NCBI GenBank assembly: GCA_036365145.1
Contig: JAEOAD010000018.1
Coordinates: 6,528,001 to 6,592,000 of the forward strand
Direction of reading: 5' to 3'
Length of the DNA: 64,000 bases
DNA from: Orientallactaga sibirica
Lineage: Eukaryota > Chordata > Mammalia > Rodentia > Dipodidae
Every line of letters begins with the position of its first letter. Position 1 is the first letter of the stretch. Shown piece by piece: positions 26,418 through 38,200 of the stretch. A model generated the notes under the pieces. It was given only the letters and a program-made list of their open reading frames with translations. It was not told the DNA's origin and searched no databases. A program made the position numbers and the translations under genes.

Positions 26418-26545
26418 GATTTCCCATTACCCACATAAAACCAGATGCACAAGGTGGTGCATGTGTCTGGAGCTCATTTGCAGTGGCCAGAGGACCTGGC
26501 ACATCCATTCTCTCTCAAATAAATAATGAAATAAAAATCTTTAAA
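26414..26545 (+). mobile_element. B2-like SINE, right half split by the provirus
   Basis: Continues the copy broken at 17980: TGATTTCCCATTACCCAC, AACCAGATGCACAAGGTGG, CT-rich end and AAATAAATAATG tail. Confidence 0.88.
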
Positions 26546-26554
26546 AATCTTTAT

Positions 26555-26741
26555 TTGTAAGCGGGGGGGGGGGGAGAGGGAGGGAGAATATGGATGTGCC
26601 AGAGCCTCTAGCCACTGCAAAGGAACTCCAGATGCATGCACCACTGTGTGCATCTGGCTTTACGTGGGTACTGGGGAATCAAATGCGGATCATTAGGCTT
26701 TGCAGGTAAGCACCTTAACCGCTGAGTTATCTCTCCTGCCC
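26555..26741 (-). mobile_element. B2-like SINE
   Basis: G-rich tract, then GTGCCAGAGCCTCTAGCCAC to GTTATCTCTCCTGCCC. Confidence 0.84.
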
Positions 26742-26742
26742 T

Positions 26743-26777
<35 letters not shown>
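26743..26777. repeat. Poly(T) tract, about 35 nt
   Basis: Uninterrupted T run between a B2-like SINE and AT-rich sequence of unknown origin (26778-26885). Confidence 0.8.
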
Positions 26778-26778
<1 letters not shown>

Positions 26779-26888
26779 AGTAGTGTTAGGTTTACAGACA
26801 AGTTGAGCATAAACTATTGGGCTCCTTTATACACCTTTACAGTTCACTTCCTCATTAACACCTTTCATTAATATGACATATTTGTGGG

Positions 26889-27037
26889 TTTGTTTTTTTT
26901 TGAGATAGGGTCTTACTCTAGGTCAGGCTGGCCTGGAACTCACTATGTAGTCTCATGGTGGCCTTGAACTCACAGCAATCTGCCTACCTCTGCCTTCCAA
27001 GTGCTGGGAAAAAAGGCATGCGCTACCATGCCTGGCT
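26889..27037 (-). mobile_element. B1-type SINE
   Basis: GAGATAGGGTCTTACTCTAG to CATGCCTGGCT. Confidence 0.86.
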
Positions 27038-27049
27038 GTTTTATTTTCG

Positions 27050-27202
27050 GGGGGGGGGGGGCTTTTAAAGGTAGAGTCTCAATCTAGCCCAGCCTGACCT
27101 GAATTCATTATGTACTCTCTGGGTGGCCTCAAACTTCCAGCAATCCTCTCACTTCTGCCTCCTGAGTGTTGGGATTAAAGGCCTGTGCCAATATGCCCAG
27201 CT
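27050..27202 (-). mobile_element. B1-type SINE
   Basis: G tract, then AAGGTAGAGTCTCAATCTAG to ATATGCCCAGCT. Confidence 0.83.
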
Positions 27203-27265
27203 CAAAAAGTATTTTAATAGTATGAGTTGATGGAAAGGGTAATTGCTGATTTGGGGCTCTAAGAT

Positions 27266-27411
27266 CTTTTTTTTTTTTTTTTCCAGGTATGATTTTGCTC
27301 TAACCCAGGCTGACCTGGAATTCATTAAGCAGTCTTAGGCTGGCTTCAACCTCATGGCCTACAATGACCTCCCAAGTGCTAGGATTGAAGGCATACGCCA
27401 CCATATCCGGC
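27266..27411 (-). mobile_element. B1-type SINE
   Basis: T tract, then CCAGGTATGATTTTGCTCTA to CCATATCCGGCT. Confidence 0.82.
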
Positions 27412-27448
27412 TTAAGATATACTTTTTAGTTCAAGAATACATGCTTTA

Positions 27449-27745
27449 GGGCTGGGCTGGAGAGATGGCTTAGTGGTTAAGGCACCTGCCACCTAAGCCT
27501 AAGAACGCTGGTTCCAATCTCCAGCGGTTCCAATCACACAGGTCCCTGGTTTAGCCAGATGCAAAGTGACGCAAGGGTGCAATGCCGCCCTTGACCACAA
27601 GGGGGGAACACACATCTGGATCTCATTCACAGCAGCTGAGAGACTGCTGGCGCGCCCATTCTCTGTCTCCCTCTCCCTCTCTCCCTCTCTGTGTCTCTCT
27701 CTCTCTCTAAAAATAAAAATTAAAAAAAATAAAAAAAAAAAAAAA
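27449..27745 (+). mobile_element. B2-like SINE, variant b
   Basis: GGCTGGAGAGATGGCTTAGT head, TAGCCAGATGCAAAGTGACG, then CTTGACCACAAGG and CAGCAGCTGAGAGACTGCTG. Long CT tract and A-rich tail. Confidence 0.87.
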
Positions 27746-27924
27746 GAATACATGCTCTATATACAAGGGGTTGCAACTTCACATGCATTCAGGGACCAGG
27801 AAGGTAAGGAGACAGTGATGGTAGTGGTGAGGCATATGCATGACTTCCTCTCATACTGAGAAGGCAATTCTAGGTGATTGGTAATACATGGTACTCTGGG
27901 TCCAATGTTCAGATAGGACTTTCT

Positions 27925-28079
27925 TTTTTAGATTTTCATCTATTTATTTGAGAAAGAGAAAGAGACATGCATGCTCCACTTTGTGCATCAGGCTTTACAT
28001 GGGCACTGGGGAATTGAATGCAGGCCAACAGGTTTTGCAAGCAAGCGCCTTTAACCACTGAACCACCTCTCCAGTCCAG
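27925..28079 (-). mobile_element. B2-like SINE, internally deleted
   Basis: TCTATTTATTTGAGAAAGAG tail, then a jump to GCTCCACTTTGTGCATCAGG; head ends CCACCTCTCCAGTCC. Confidence 0.8.
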
Positions 28080-28190
28080 GGGTTTTGTTTGAACAGAGTC
28101 TCTCCCTAGCCCAGGCTGGCCTCAAACTTAAATCGGTTCTCCTACCTCGTGAGTGCAGGGATTATAGGCATGAGCCACCGCGCCCGGTTT
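28080..28190 (-). mobile_element. B1-type SINE, shortened
   Basis: CAGAGTCTCTCCCTAGCCCA to GAGCCACCGCGCCCGGT, immediately outside the CpG island. Confidence 0.78.
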
Positions 28191-28383
28191 AGAACTGACT
28201 TTCTAGACGGGTAGGGAAAGTGGGTCTAAACTTGTTTTTAAGTCTTCCAATGGTAGCAACTAGATTATCTGCAATTGTGTGGGCCAAAACCCAAGAATGC
28301 GTGTCTGGGTCACACAGCCCTCCCCGCGCCTGGGCAGTGGGGAACTCCTCCCCGCCCCCCGACGGGACCCTGGTTACCTTTAC

Positions 28384-28560
28384 CTTGGAGGCGTCAGGCG
28401 CGCGCGGTGGAGGCCGAGGCAGTCCGCGCCCAACGTCCCGCAACGCCCCGGCCACCGACGCAGGACCCCGAGCAATACGGCGGCCCCAGCCAGCGGGGAA
28501 CGGCAACCCCGGCGGGGAGCGGCACGGCGCGGCGCGGCGCGGCGCGGCCCGGGGCGGCGC
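28384..28560 (-). other. TMEM175: Candidate noncoding first exon of TMEM175
   Basis: TMEM175 coding begins downstream of an acceptor at 11458, so a 5'UTR exon must lie upstream. In the island, minus-strand CTCCAAG|GTAAAG (donor at 28383) is the best splice donor facing left. The right limit is a guess. A second GT lies a few bases further (GGTAACC). Confidence 0.35.
28518..28552. repeat. GC-rich (GGCGC)n short repeat
   Basis: About five tandem GGCGC/GCGCG units within the CpG island. Likely prone to sequencing and length error. Confidence 0.75.
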
Positions 28561-28614
28561 ACCCAGCCCTTCTTGGCGCCACGACTCCCGTAATTGCCGC
28601 CAGCCAGCGCCCCG

Positions 28615-28623
28615 CCGGAAGTG
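28615..28623 (+). promoter_or_regulatory. ETS-family (GABP/ELK-type) motif
   Basis: Perfect CCGGAAGTG. A further CGGAAGT is at 28655-28661 and an opposite-strand GCGGAAGG at 28672-28679, forming a cluster over 65 bp. Confidence 0.6.
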
Positions 28624-28725
28624 CGCACAGGGCCCCGTCCCTGCGCCTGTGCGGCGGAAGTCAGAGTGTGTCCTTCCGCCCGCTGCGCAGGGGTGGGGCC
28701 GGGGCGACGCTACGTGCCCTCGCGT

Positions 28726-28732
28726 TACGTCA
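28726..28732 (+). promoter_or_regulatory. CRE/ATF-like motif
   Basis: TACGTCA in GTTACGTCACGG, one base off the palindromic CRE and about 115 bp upstream of the GAK start codon. Confidence 0.55.
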
Positions 28733-28744
28733 CGGCGCGGGCGG

Positions 28745-28752
28745 AAGATGGC
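28745..28752 (+). promoter_or_regulatory. YY1-like motif
   Basis: AAGATGGC in GCGGAAGATGGCCGGG. Such sites often sit just inside the transcript start, suggesting a GAK start near 28.74k (inference). It overlaps the upstream ATG described separately. Confidence 0.55.
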
Positions 28753-28777
28753 CGGGTGGTCTGCCGGCTGCCGCTGA
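28748..28777 (+). CDS. Upstream ORF in the GAK 5' leader (9 codons)
   Basis: ATG GCC ... TGA encodes MAGWSAGCR, 65 nt upstream of the GAK ATG. Its start has A at -3 and G at +4, a stronger context than the GAK start (G at -3, T at +4). Real only if transcription starts upstream of 28748. Confidence 0.4.
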   Translation: MAGWSAGCR

Positions 28778-28842
28778 CCCGGCAGCGCGGAGCCCGAACT
28801 GAGCCCCGGCCCGGCTCCCGCTGCCGCCCATCGGCCGCCGCC

Positions 28843-28987
28843 ATGTCGCTGCTACAATCTGCGCTTGATTTTCTGGCGGGCCCTGGTTCACTGGGCGGAG
28901 CTGCCGGCCGCGATCAGAGCGACTTCGTGGGTCAGACGGTGGAGCTGGGCGAGCTGCGCCTGCGGGTGCGGCGGGTTCTGGCCGAGG
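28843..28987 (+). CDS. GAK: GAK coding exon 1 (codons 1-49 part)
   Basis: Starts ATGTCGCTGCTACAATC after GCCGCCGCC and encodes MSLLQSALDFLAGPGSLGG and on to RRVLAEG. Donor GAG G|GTGAGG. It lies wholly in the CpG island and was chosen by family match and Kozak position. Confidence 0.97.
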
Positions 28988-31970
28988 GTGAGGCGCGAGG
29001 CCACTGGGAGCTGGGTCAGCTGGGAGGGTCACCGCCGGGGGCAGGGTCTGCATGTGTGGGTCAAGTCAGTGCTTGGCCAGGAACAGAGCTTATGGGTCAC
29101 GGCCTCTGGAGGTGACTACTGAAGATAAGCTGTGTCTGTCTGGGTTGAAACACTAACTTGCGCAGGGGTAGAGTTAGGCCAGGGGTTAGGCTTGCAGCCG
29201 GAACTAATGAGGTCTGGGACTAGAGAGACATCCTTTATTTGGGGTACAAGCTATGGTAGGTTGTGGGAGGCAATGGAGGAGGAGCCCAAAAGGCTGAAGG
29301 GTGGAGTCAGAAGGTGAGGACTACCACTCTGTGGGCATACTACCCTTTATATTGCATGCAGGGTTGCTGTGCACCAGGGGGACTGGACTAGGCCCTGAAA
29401 TGGCAGCGCTCAGTGGCACTGCTGAGTTCTAGGGAGCTCTGCAGTCCATGGCAATCCTGCCTTGCCTGTCCCATAGTGTCACTTTCTCACATCCTGAGTG
29501 TGTGCCTCATCCTTGGACATCTTTTTGTATGGGACCGTAGCTGTGACCCATAAGAACCTTGCTGGGTGGACACTCTCATCAGCCATGTGTCTTGAAATAA
29601 TCTGTCAGGTTTTTTGTTTGTTTTTTTTTTTTGGTTTTTCGAGGTAGGTTCTCACTAGTCCAGACTGACCTGGAATTCACTATGTAGTCTCAGGGTGGCC
29701 TTGAACTCACGGCGATCCACCTACCTCTGCCTCCCAAGTGCTGGGATTAAAGGCGTGTGCCACCACACCTGGCTAATCTGTCAGTTTTGTGTGGAGCTTT
29801 GTGACTGTCCTCCCCATTCCTCACACACAGTCTGTTATTGGCATGTGTGGAGTCCCATTCTCTCTCTACTTTTATTTTACCTTCTCATTACCTAGAGATG
29901 CCTTGGTCTAACTAGCTGTAAAGTTTACCTGCTAAACACAATGTCTTCTGCCCACTTGGCTCAGGAAGAGAAATGACACCCTGATGTAGGACTTTAGTAG
30001 TTCTCAGGATTGATTCTCTTGCCAAGGTGATATGTTAGGCCCAAAGCTGGTACAATATTCTTTGTTTCAGAAGGACTGAAGGGATGTATTGGCTGCAGCA
30101 TTTCCATACATTTTTCTCCTTTGTGCTTGTAAACAGATTTGGATGTGATTTTTTGAGAAAACCTTCAACACTTCTTTCAGAGATGGTGTTACTTCCTCCA
30201 TGAACATTCTCATGTGTGATATTCTCTCTGTTAGAATGACAGAAGTTACCCCGATGAGTTCATTTATTCTGAAATACCAGGCAGTTTTCTTCATAAGAAA
30301 TTCAATTCAGAAGCCAGGCATGGTGGCACACGCCTTTAATCCCAGCACTTGGGAGGCAGAGATCTGAGGATCGCCATGAGTTTGAGGCCACCCTGAGACT
30401 ACATAGCGAATTTCAGGTCAACCTGAGCTAGAGTGAGACCCTACCTTGAAAACAAACAAAACAAAACAAGAAAAAAGAAAAGAAAAAGAAATTCAATTCA
30501 GGCTTGGTGGCCTGTAATCCCAGTTACTTGGTTGGCTGAAGCAAGAGGATCTCAAGTTCAAGGCCTGCTTGGGCAAATTAGGCCCCATCTCAAAAGATAA
30601 AAAGAGGGTCTGGGGAGATGGCTCAGATCATAAAATGCTTGCCATGCTGGCAGAAATACCCAAGTTTGGATTCCCAGACCCCACATTAAAAGCTGGAAGC
30701 TGTGGGAGGCTTCTGTAATCCAGTCACGCCTATGATGAGATGGGAGGCAAGTCTTCTGGAAGATAGTGGGCCAACTAGCTTGGTGAACTATAGTCAACAA
30801 TCACAGATCCTGCCTAAAATGAGGTGGAAGGCAAAGACTGACACCCAGAAGGTGTCCTCACATCTCCACAGGTGTGATGTGGCACAAGTCTCTTTACACT
30901 CAGCACATGAACACACACACACACACATTTAAAAAAAAAAAAAAAAGGAAAAAATTCTAGGAATCTAGTTTGGTGGTAGTGCTCTTGCCTAGCATGTATG
31001 AGGTCCTGAGTTCAATCCCCAGTACTGAAGAGGGGGAGGGAGGGAGATTGGTTGATTGATTTATTCATAGTGCATGGTACATGTACATAGTACATGGTGT
31101 CTGAGAGTACATAGTGAATTCCAGGTCTGCCTGGGTTACATCAAGACACTACCTGGGGTGCTGGGGGGGGGGGAATGTGTTCAAATGGTAGAAGGAGGAG
31201 AGAGCAGCTTGAGGTGGTGGGGGAATGTGTTCAAATGATAGAAGAAAGAGACAGCAGCTTGAGGTGGGGCAGTACAGTAAACAGTGTGGAGACTTCTAGG
31301 GTAGCTGGGAGATCTGTAGGAAGGGGCCAATGTGGAAGATAGTTACAGGACTGGTGGGATCAGGGTATCCCATCCTAGGTCAGGGCTTGAGTGCCAGGAG
31401 GCCCAAAGAGGTGACAGGAGGGGAGGAAGTTCATGTAAAGCAGGAAGCTTGCCTAGGCACACAGCACCCAGGATGTTGAACCAGGAAGTGTCCCCGTGCA
31501 GAGGAACTTGTTCCCCCTGCTCTTTGGGCGAGCCAGGAGATAAATATAACCAGTACAATTGTGAGCCATAGCTTTCCTGCTTTTGACGTATTGTTTGAAG
31601 CCTTTTTTCAGAACTGAAATGGTAGAAATCTGTAATAGTTTATATTAGATGAGTTTCCTGAACTGCAACCTCAGTCCACTGAGCTACCTTGTAAGAATAT
31701 GAGAAAAACCATATGCTTGGATGTAGGTGTTTACAACTTCAAAATTCTTCATGTTTTAGAATAATTCAAGGTATGACCTATTATCATGAGATGCTCCCAG
31801 AACAGTTGAGGACAATATTCTATAGTTAAATACTAGTTTAATTAAATTGTCAGTTTACTTCAGGTTTTGTCCCAGAGGAGTTTGTGAAGACCAGGTTTAC
31901 TGTCAAGTGGTTTTGTATGTGTATGGGTTTTTTTTTTTTTTTTTCCTTTTTCTTCTCTTTTTCTTTTTTT

Positions 31971-32004
<34 letters not shown>

Positions 32005-32163
32005 GGGGGGGGAATGTTTCGAGATAGGGTCTCTCTCTAGCCCTGGCTAACCTGGAACTCACTACATAGTCTCAGGGTGGTCTTGAACTCACGGTGATCC
32101 TCCTACCTCTGCCTCCCAAGTGCTGGGATTAAAGGCATGTGCCACCATGCCTGGCTCGCTCGT

Positions 32164-32219
<56 letters not shown>

Positions 32220-35200
32220 TTTTTGAGAGAGAGAGAGGGAGGGAGAAAAAGAGAGAGAATGGGCACACCAGGGCATCCAGCCACTGCAAACGAACTCCAG
32301 ACATATGTGCCACCTTGTGCATCTGGTTTACATGGGTCCTGGGGAATTGAACTTGGGTCCTTTGGTTTTGCAGGCAAGTGCCTTAACTGTTAAGCCATCT
32401 GTCCAACACCCCCTTTTTTTTTTTATTTTTCGAGGTAGGGTCTCACTCTAGCACAGGCTGACCTGGAATTCACTATGTAGTCTCAAGGTGGCCTTGAACT
32501 TACAGCCAAACTTATACCTCTGCCTCCCAAGTGCTGGGATTAAAGATGTGCACTACCATGCCTGGCTTGAACCCTGTTTTTAGTTTTTGAAAAAATATTT
32601 TTGCCAAGCATGGTGGCTCATGCCTTTAATCCCAGCACTTGGGAGGCAGAAGTAGGAGGGTCACTGTGAGTTCAAGGCCACCCTGAGACTACACAGTGAA
32701 TTCCAGGTCAGTCTGAGCTAGCGTAAGACCCTACCTCAAAAAAACCCAAAGAAATAATATATTTATTTTTATTATGCAGGTGTGTAGGTGCACGCCTTTA
32801 ATCCTAGCACTCGGTGGCAGAGGTAGGAGGATTGCTGTGAATTCAAGACTACCCTGAATTCCAGGTCAGCCTAGGCTAGATTGAGACCTTCAAAAAAACA
32901 GAAACCAGCCGGGCGTGGTGGCGCACGCCTTTAATCCCAGCACTCGGGAGGCAGAGGTAGGAGGATCGCTGTGAGTTCAAGGCCACCCTGAGACTACATA
33001 ATGAATTCCAGGTCAGCCTGAGCTAGACTGAGACCCTACTTTGGAAAAAAAAAAAAAGGAAAAAAAAAAAACAGAAACAAGGGCTGGAGAGATGGCTTAG
33101 CCGTTAAGGCGCCTGCCTGCCAAGCCTAAGAATGCCTGTTTGTTTCTCCAGGTCCCATGGTTAGCCAGATGCAAAGTGACACAAGGGCTCAATGCTACAC
33201 TTGCCCACATGGGGGCACATGCATCTGGAGTTTGTTCACAGTGGCTGAGAGGCTGCTGGCGCACCCATTCTCTATCTGCCTCTATCTATCTCTTTCTCTC
33301 TGTGTCTCTCTCAAATTAAAAAAGAAAACAGAAACAAGTGCTGGAAAGATGTGGTTAAAGTGTTTGCCTACAAAGTCTAAAGACCCAGTTTTGATTCTCC
33401 AGGTCCCATGTAAGCCAGATGCGCATGGTAGCACATATATGTAGAGTTCATTTGCAGTGGCTAGAGGCCCTGGTGCACCCATTCCCCCCTCTCTGTCTCT
33501 AACAAATAAAAATAAAACTTTGGGAAAAAAACGAACAAAAAATTGTTATTGCTGGATGTGGTGGCGCATGCCTTTAACGCCAGTGCTCTGGAGGCTGAGG
33601 TAGGAGGATCTCTGAGTTTGAGGCCAGCCTGAGACTACATAGCTTGGGCTAGAACAAGACTCTACCATTGAAAAAAAAAAAAAAAGGCTGGAGAGATGGC
33701 TTAGTTATTAAGGCACTTGAAGCCTAACGACCCAGGTTGGATTTCCTAGTACCCAGGTAAGCCAGATGCACTTGGTGGCATATGTGTCTGGAGTTCATTT
33801 ACAATTGCTAGAGGCCCTGGTGTGCCTCTCTCTCTCTCATGCTTTCTCTCTCTCTCTCATATAAATAAATAATATATATTTACATGTATAAGATCATGTT
33901 ATCTGCAAATAAAATCATCTTTTTTTCTTTGGTAATCTGGATGCCCTGCATGTTTTATCCTTATTGCATTGACTGGAGGTTCTGTGTCAGTGGTGAGAAT
34001 GTGCACCCTCTCCTTGCTCCTGACCTCATTTTACCACTAACAGTGCTGCTGTTGATCCTTTAGAGACTACCAGCTTGAGGAAGTTTCTTTCTAATAATGA
34101 ATTGCTAGCAAGTTAAAATTTATTTATTTATTTTTTATTTATTAGAGAGAGAGAGAGAGAGAGAGAGAAAGAGGCAGATAGAAAATGGGTGTGCCAGGGC
34201 CTCTAGCCACTGCAAATGAACTCCAGAAATAGGCGCCACCTAGTGCATCTTGCTTTACGTGGGTACTGGGGAATTGAACCTGGGTCCTTAGGCTTTAGGC
34301 AAATGCCTTAATAACTGGGCCATCTCTCCAGCTCCTTAAAAATTATTTTTAAAAAGTATAATTCCTTCCCACCACTCTCCTTTGCCCTCCTGCATTCCTC
34401 TCCACTGAATACCCCTCTTTCCTGTTATTCCCTCTTCTGTTTTAATGCCCATCCCCCCACATTCACAACAACCTGTTGATGGACCCAGTATTATGCAGGT
34501 TTTGTGAGGTAATGAGAGCTGCTGGTGAAGTCATGAATACAACAACCATTTTGTGACTGGAAGGTAGCATTCCAAAACATTCATCCTCATCCTTTGCCTC
34601 TTACATTCTTGCGTCACCTCTTCTGCTGTAGTCCTTGAGCCATTGAAGAGTGTAATACAGATGTCTCATTTAGTGCTGAACATTCATCTGTCACTTTTCA
34701 GCATTTTGATGAGTTTTGAGTCTCCTCAGCACTCACCACCATCTAAAAGAGAAACTTTTCTAACCAAGAGTGAGAGCACCACTAATATACAAGCATAAAC
34801 AAGCATTTAGAGGGCAGTTTAGTAGACATACTATATCCATGTAGCTAAGCAACAGTGGTAGCTTCTCCCTCCCTCCCCCCGTAGGGCTTATGACCTTTCC
34901 ACCTTCCCAACGGTAGACTTTTTTTTTTTTTTTTTTTGTGGAGAGGGACACAGAGACAGAGGGAGAGGAAGATAGATAGAGATGGGTGCGCCAGCAGCCT
35001 CTCAGCTGCTGCGAATGAAATCCAGATGTGTGCGCCCCCATGTGGTCAAGTGCGGCATTGCCCCCTTGCGTCACTTTGCATCTGGCTAAACATGGGACCT
35101 GGAGATGGGAACCAGCGTTCTTAGGCTTAGGAGGCAGACGCCTTAACTGCTAAGCCATCTCTCCAGCCCCTAACTGAGACTTTTGACTAGGTTTTCAATA

Positions 35201-38200
35201 TCAGGCATGAATTCCTTGGAATGGGCCTCAAAGCCAATCTGAGAGCTGTTAGTTACCCCATAACCAACATGCCACTATTAGACTAGTGGGCACGTTTTTC
35301 CTAGATAGTCATTTGTGTAGCCTGCAGGGTGTGCTGCTGATGAAGACGGCTGATGACACTTTTCTCCTACAGCAGGCTGCATAGCACTTTCCAGCACTGT
35401 GACTAGTCAGCATGGAGGAGGTTTCCAGCTCGGTTCTAGCTTGATTTCTCAATGTCCTACATCTGAAGCATTTGGTATCTCCAGCAGTAGAGTCTTAACC
35501 ATCCGGTTCTGGTGGGCAACCAAGAGCCTTGGCATTAGCCTGTATTGTTTTGGGGAATACCCGTGGTAGTTTTAAGTTTTGCGATGTGATTTTCTATTAA
35601 TAAGCTTAAGAAGCAGCCGGGCGTGGTGGTGCACGCCTTTAATCCCAGCACTCAGGAGGCAGAGGTAGGAGGATCGCTGTGAGTTCGAGGCCACCCTGAG
35701 ACTACATAGTGAATTCCAGGTCAGCCTGAGCTAAAGTGAGACCCTACCTTGAAAAACCAAAAAAAAATAATAATAATAATAATAATAAGCTTAAAAAGCA
35801 TCAAACAAAAGCTGGGCATGGTGGCGCACGCCTTTAATCCCAACACTTGGGAGGCAGAGGTAGGAGGATCGCCATGAGTTTGAGGCCACCCTGAGACTAC
35901 ATAGTTAATTCCAGGTCAGCCTGGACCAGAGTGAGACCCTACCTTGAAAAAAACCCAAAAATAAATAAATTAATAAATAAAATAAAATAAAACATTAAAC
36001 CTAAAGACTACAGAATTTACTTGACTTTCAAGTGTTAGACCAACTCTACTTAGTCATGGTGTGTTGTTCCTGTTATGTTGTTGGATTTGACTAGCTGATA
36101 CTGTTTTATAATTGGAAAGTTGTTAAAAACTGGATGTGGGACTGGAGAGATGGTTTAGCGGTTAAGGTGTTTGCCTACAAAGCCAAAGGACTCAGGTTCG
36201 ATTCTCCAGGACTCACATTAGCTAAAGTCAGTCACAAGGTGGTGCATGCATCTGGAGTTTGTTTGCAGTGGATGGAGGCCCTGGTGCACGCATTCTCTCT
36301 ACCTTCATCTCCCATCCCCAATAAATAAATAAATAAATAAAACTGGATGTGGTGGTATACTTCTGTAATCCCAGCACAAGGGAGACTGAGGCAGTTCAAT
36401 GCAAGTTCAGGGCCATCCTGATCTATATAGCAAAACCCTATCTCAAGAAAAACCTAAATAAATAAATAAATAAATAAACAAACAAACTTGGAGTTCTTTA
36501 GTCATCTCTATGAGTAAAATCGGCACGTTCTTTTCTGTCTGGACATCAGGGCAGCAGTGTCTACGTTCTTCCTATATATAGGAGTTGGCACATTGTATCA
36601 GGTTTCCTCAGTGTTTGATAACTCCTGTAATCAGTTTTTAAGCTTGTTTTCAGAGTAATAGCTTTGGGTTTTACAGATTACCCTATTTCTTTCCCTTTAT
36701 TGATCTGAATTAGTCTTTTCTTGCAATCTTGGAAAAGCATGTGTAAAAGGCTGTGGCATAAATTGAGCTGCAGCCTTATGTGGTGACACACGCCTTTAAT
36801 CCCAGCATTGGGAGGCAAAGGTGGGAGGATCACCATGAGTTCAAGGCCACCCTGAGATTACATAGTGAATTCCAGATCAGCCTGCGCTAGAGTGAGACCC
36901 TACCTTGAAAAACCAAAAAATGAAAAAATCAAAAAAATAAAAAATAAATTGAGCTGCATTTTTTTTCTTAGATGCGGAACAAATTATTGTCCATGGCTAT
37001 AATCTGGCATGTACTTTTATTTAGTGAAAAAAAGAATTTTTTTGAAATTTTTTGAGGTGGGGTTTCACTCTGGCCCAGGCTGACCTGTAATTCACTATGT
37101 AGTCTCAGGATGGTCTTGAACTCACGGTGATCCTCCTACCTCTGCCTCCCAAGTGCTGGGATTAAAGGCATGTGCCACCATGCCTGGCTTAGTGAAAATA
37201 TTTTTTGTTGTTGTTGATTTTTATCTTTTTTAAGGGTCTTACTCTAGCCCAGGCTGGCCTAGAATTCATTCTGTAGTCCCAGGCTGGCTTCGAACCCAAA
37301 GTAATTCTCCTACCTCTGCTCCCATGTACTGGGATTAAAGGTGCACACCACACCCAGCTAGTGCAAATATTTATTTTTATTTATTTATTTATTTATTTTT
37401 GTGGAGGGGGACACAAAGAGACAGAGAGAGGGGGAGAGGAAGACAGAGAATGGGCTGCGCCAGCAGTCTCTCAGCTGCTGTGAACGAAATCCAGATGCTT
37501 GCGCCCCCTTGTGGGCAAGTGTGCCCTTGCGTCACTTTGCATCTGGCTAAACGTGGACCCTGGAGATTGGAACCTGGTTCTTAGGCTTAGCAGGCAGGCG
37601 CCTTAACCGCTAAGCCATCTCTCCAGTCCTAGTACAAGTATTTTTAAACTTAAGTTATGGCACTGACTGACTACTGTTTTAATTTTCAGGAGGGTTTGCA
37701 TTTGTTTATGAAGCTCAAGATCTGGGAAGTGGCAGAGAGTATGCATTAAAGGTAATAAATAATTATGTTTTACATGGGTTTAGGTTTATTGTAAAGACAT
37801 TTTGGGTTATTTTCAAAGATGGGTCTCTGTCACTCAATCTGTGTCAGTTTTAGTCTGTCCGTCTGTCTTCATCTCCTCCATGTTCTCAGAGCTCACCTTA
37901 ATGTCCATATTTCCAGCTTGGGTTGAGGAAGCTTTGGGAGCTGCCTGTCTTACCTCAGGAGCTGGTCAGCCACGGAGGGAGGCATTAGAATGGCTCATGT
38001 AGATTTTAGCCACTCGAGTGCACATTCCCATTCAACTGTCTGCAAATAGGGTCACGGTGGTGTGGCAGGAGAGGGTCTGTAGACCTGGGTACCAGTAGAG
38101 CAGCTCTGCCTCATTGGGCACCTGGTGGAGAAAGGGACAGTGGGCTCTTAGGCCAGGGTTTGGCTACCCCTATCATATCCCATGTCTGCCAAATGTCTCT

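Larger units (their letters stand above)
28316..29060. promoter_or_regulatory. CpG island, bidirectional TMEM175/GAK promoter
   Basis: The only sustained GC- and CpG-rich stretch in the window. It spans the interval between the leftward TMEM175 5' end and GAK exon 1. Contains ETS-type GGAAG motifs, a CRE-like TACGTCA and a YY1-like AAGATGGC and no TATA box, the usual composition of a housekeeping divergent promoter. Transcription start sites are not determinable here. Confidence 0.85.

Noticed and set aside
28220..28802. Long overlapping open frames (up to 185 codons) across the CpG island on both strands
   Set aside because: GC-rich DNA has few stop codons. The frames are Pro/Arg/Ala-biased with no domain and overlap the promoter and GAK 5' leader.
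32120..32393. Frames encoding Phe/Leu/Ser or Lys/Glu/Arg repeats
   Set aside because: Translation of the (TTTC)n microsatellite and its flanking SINE.
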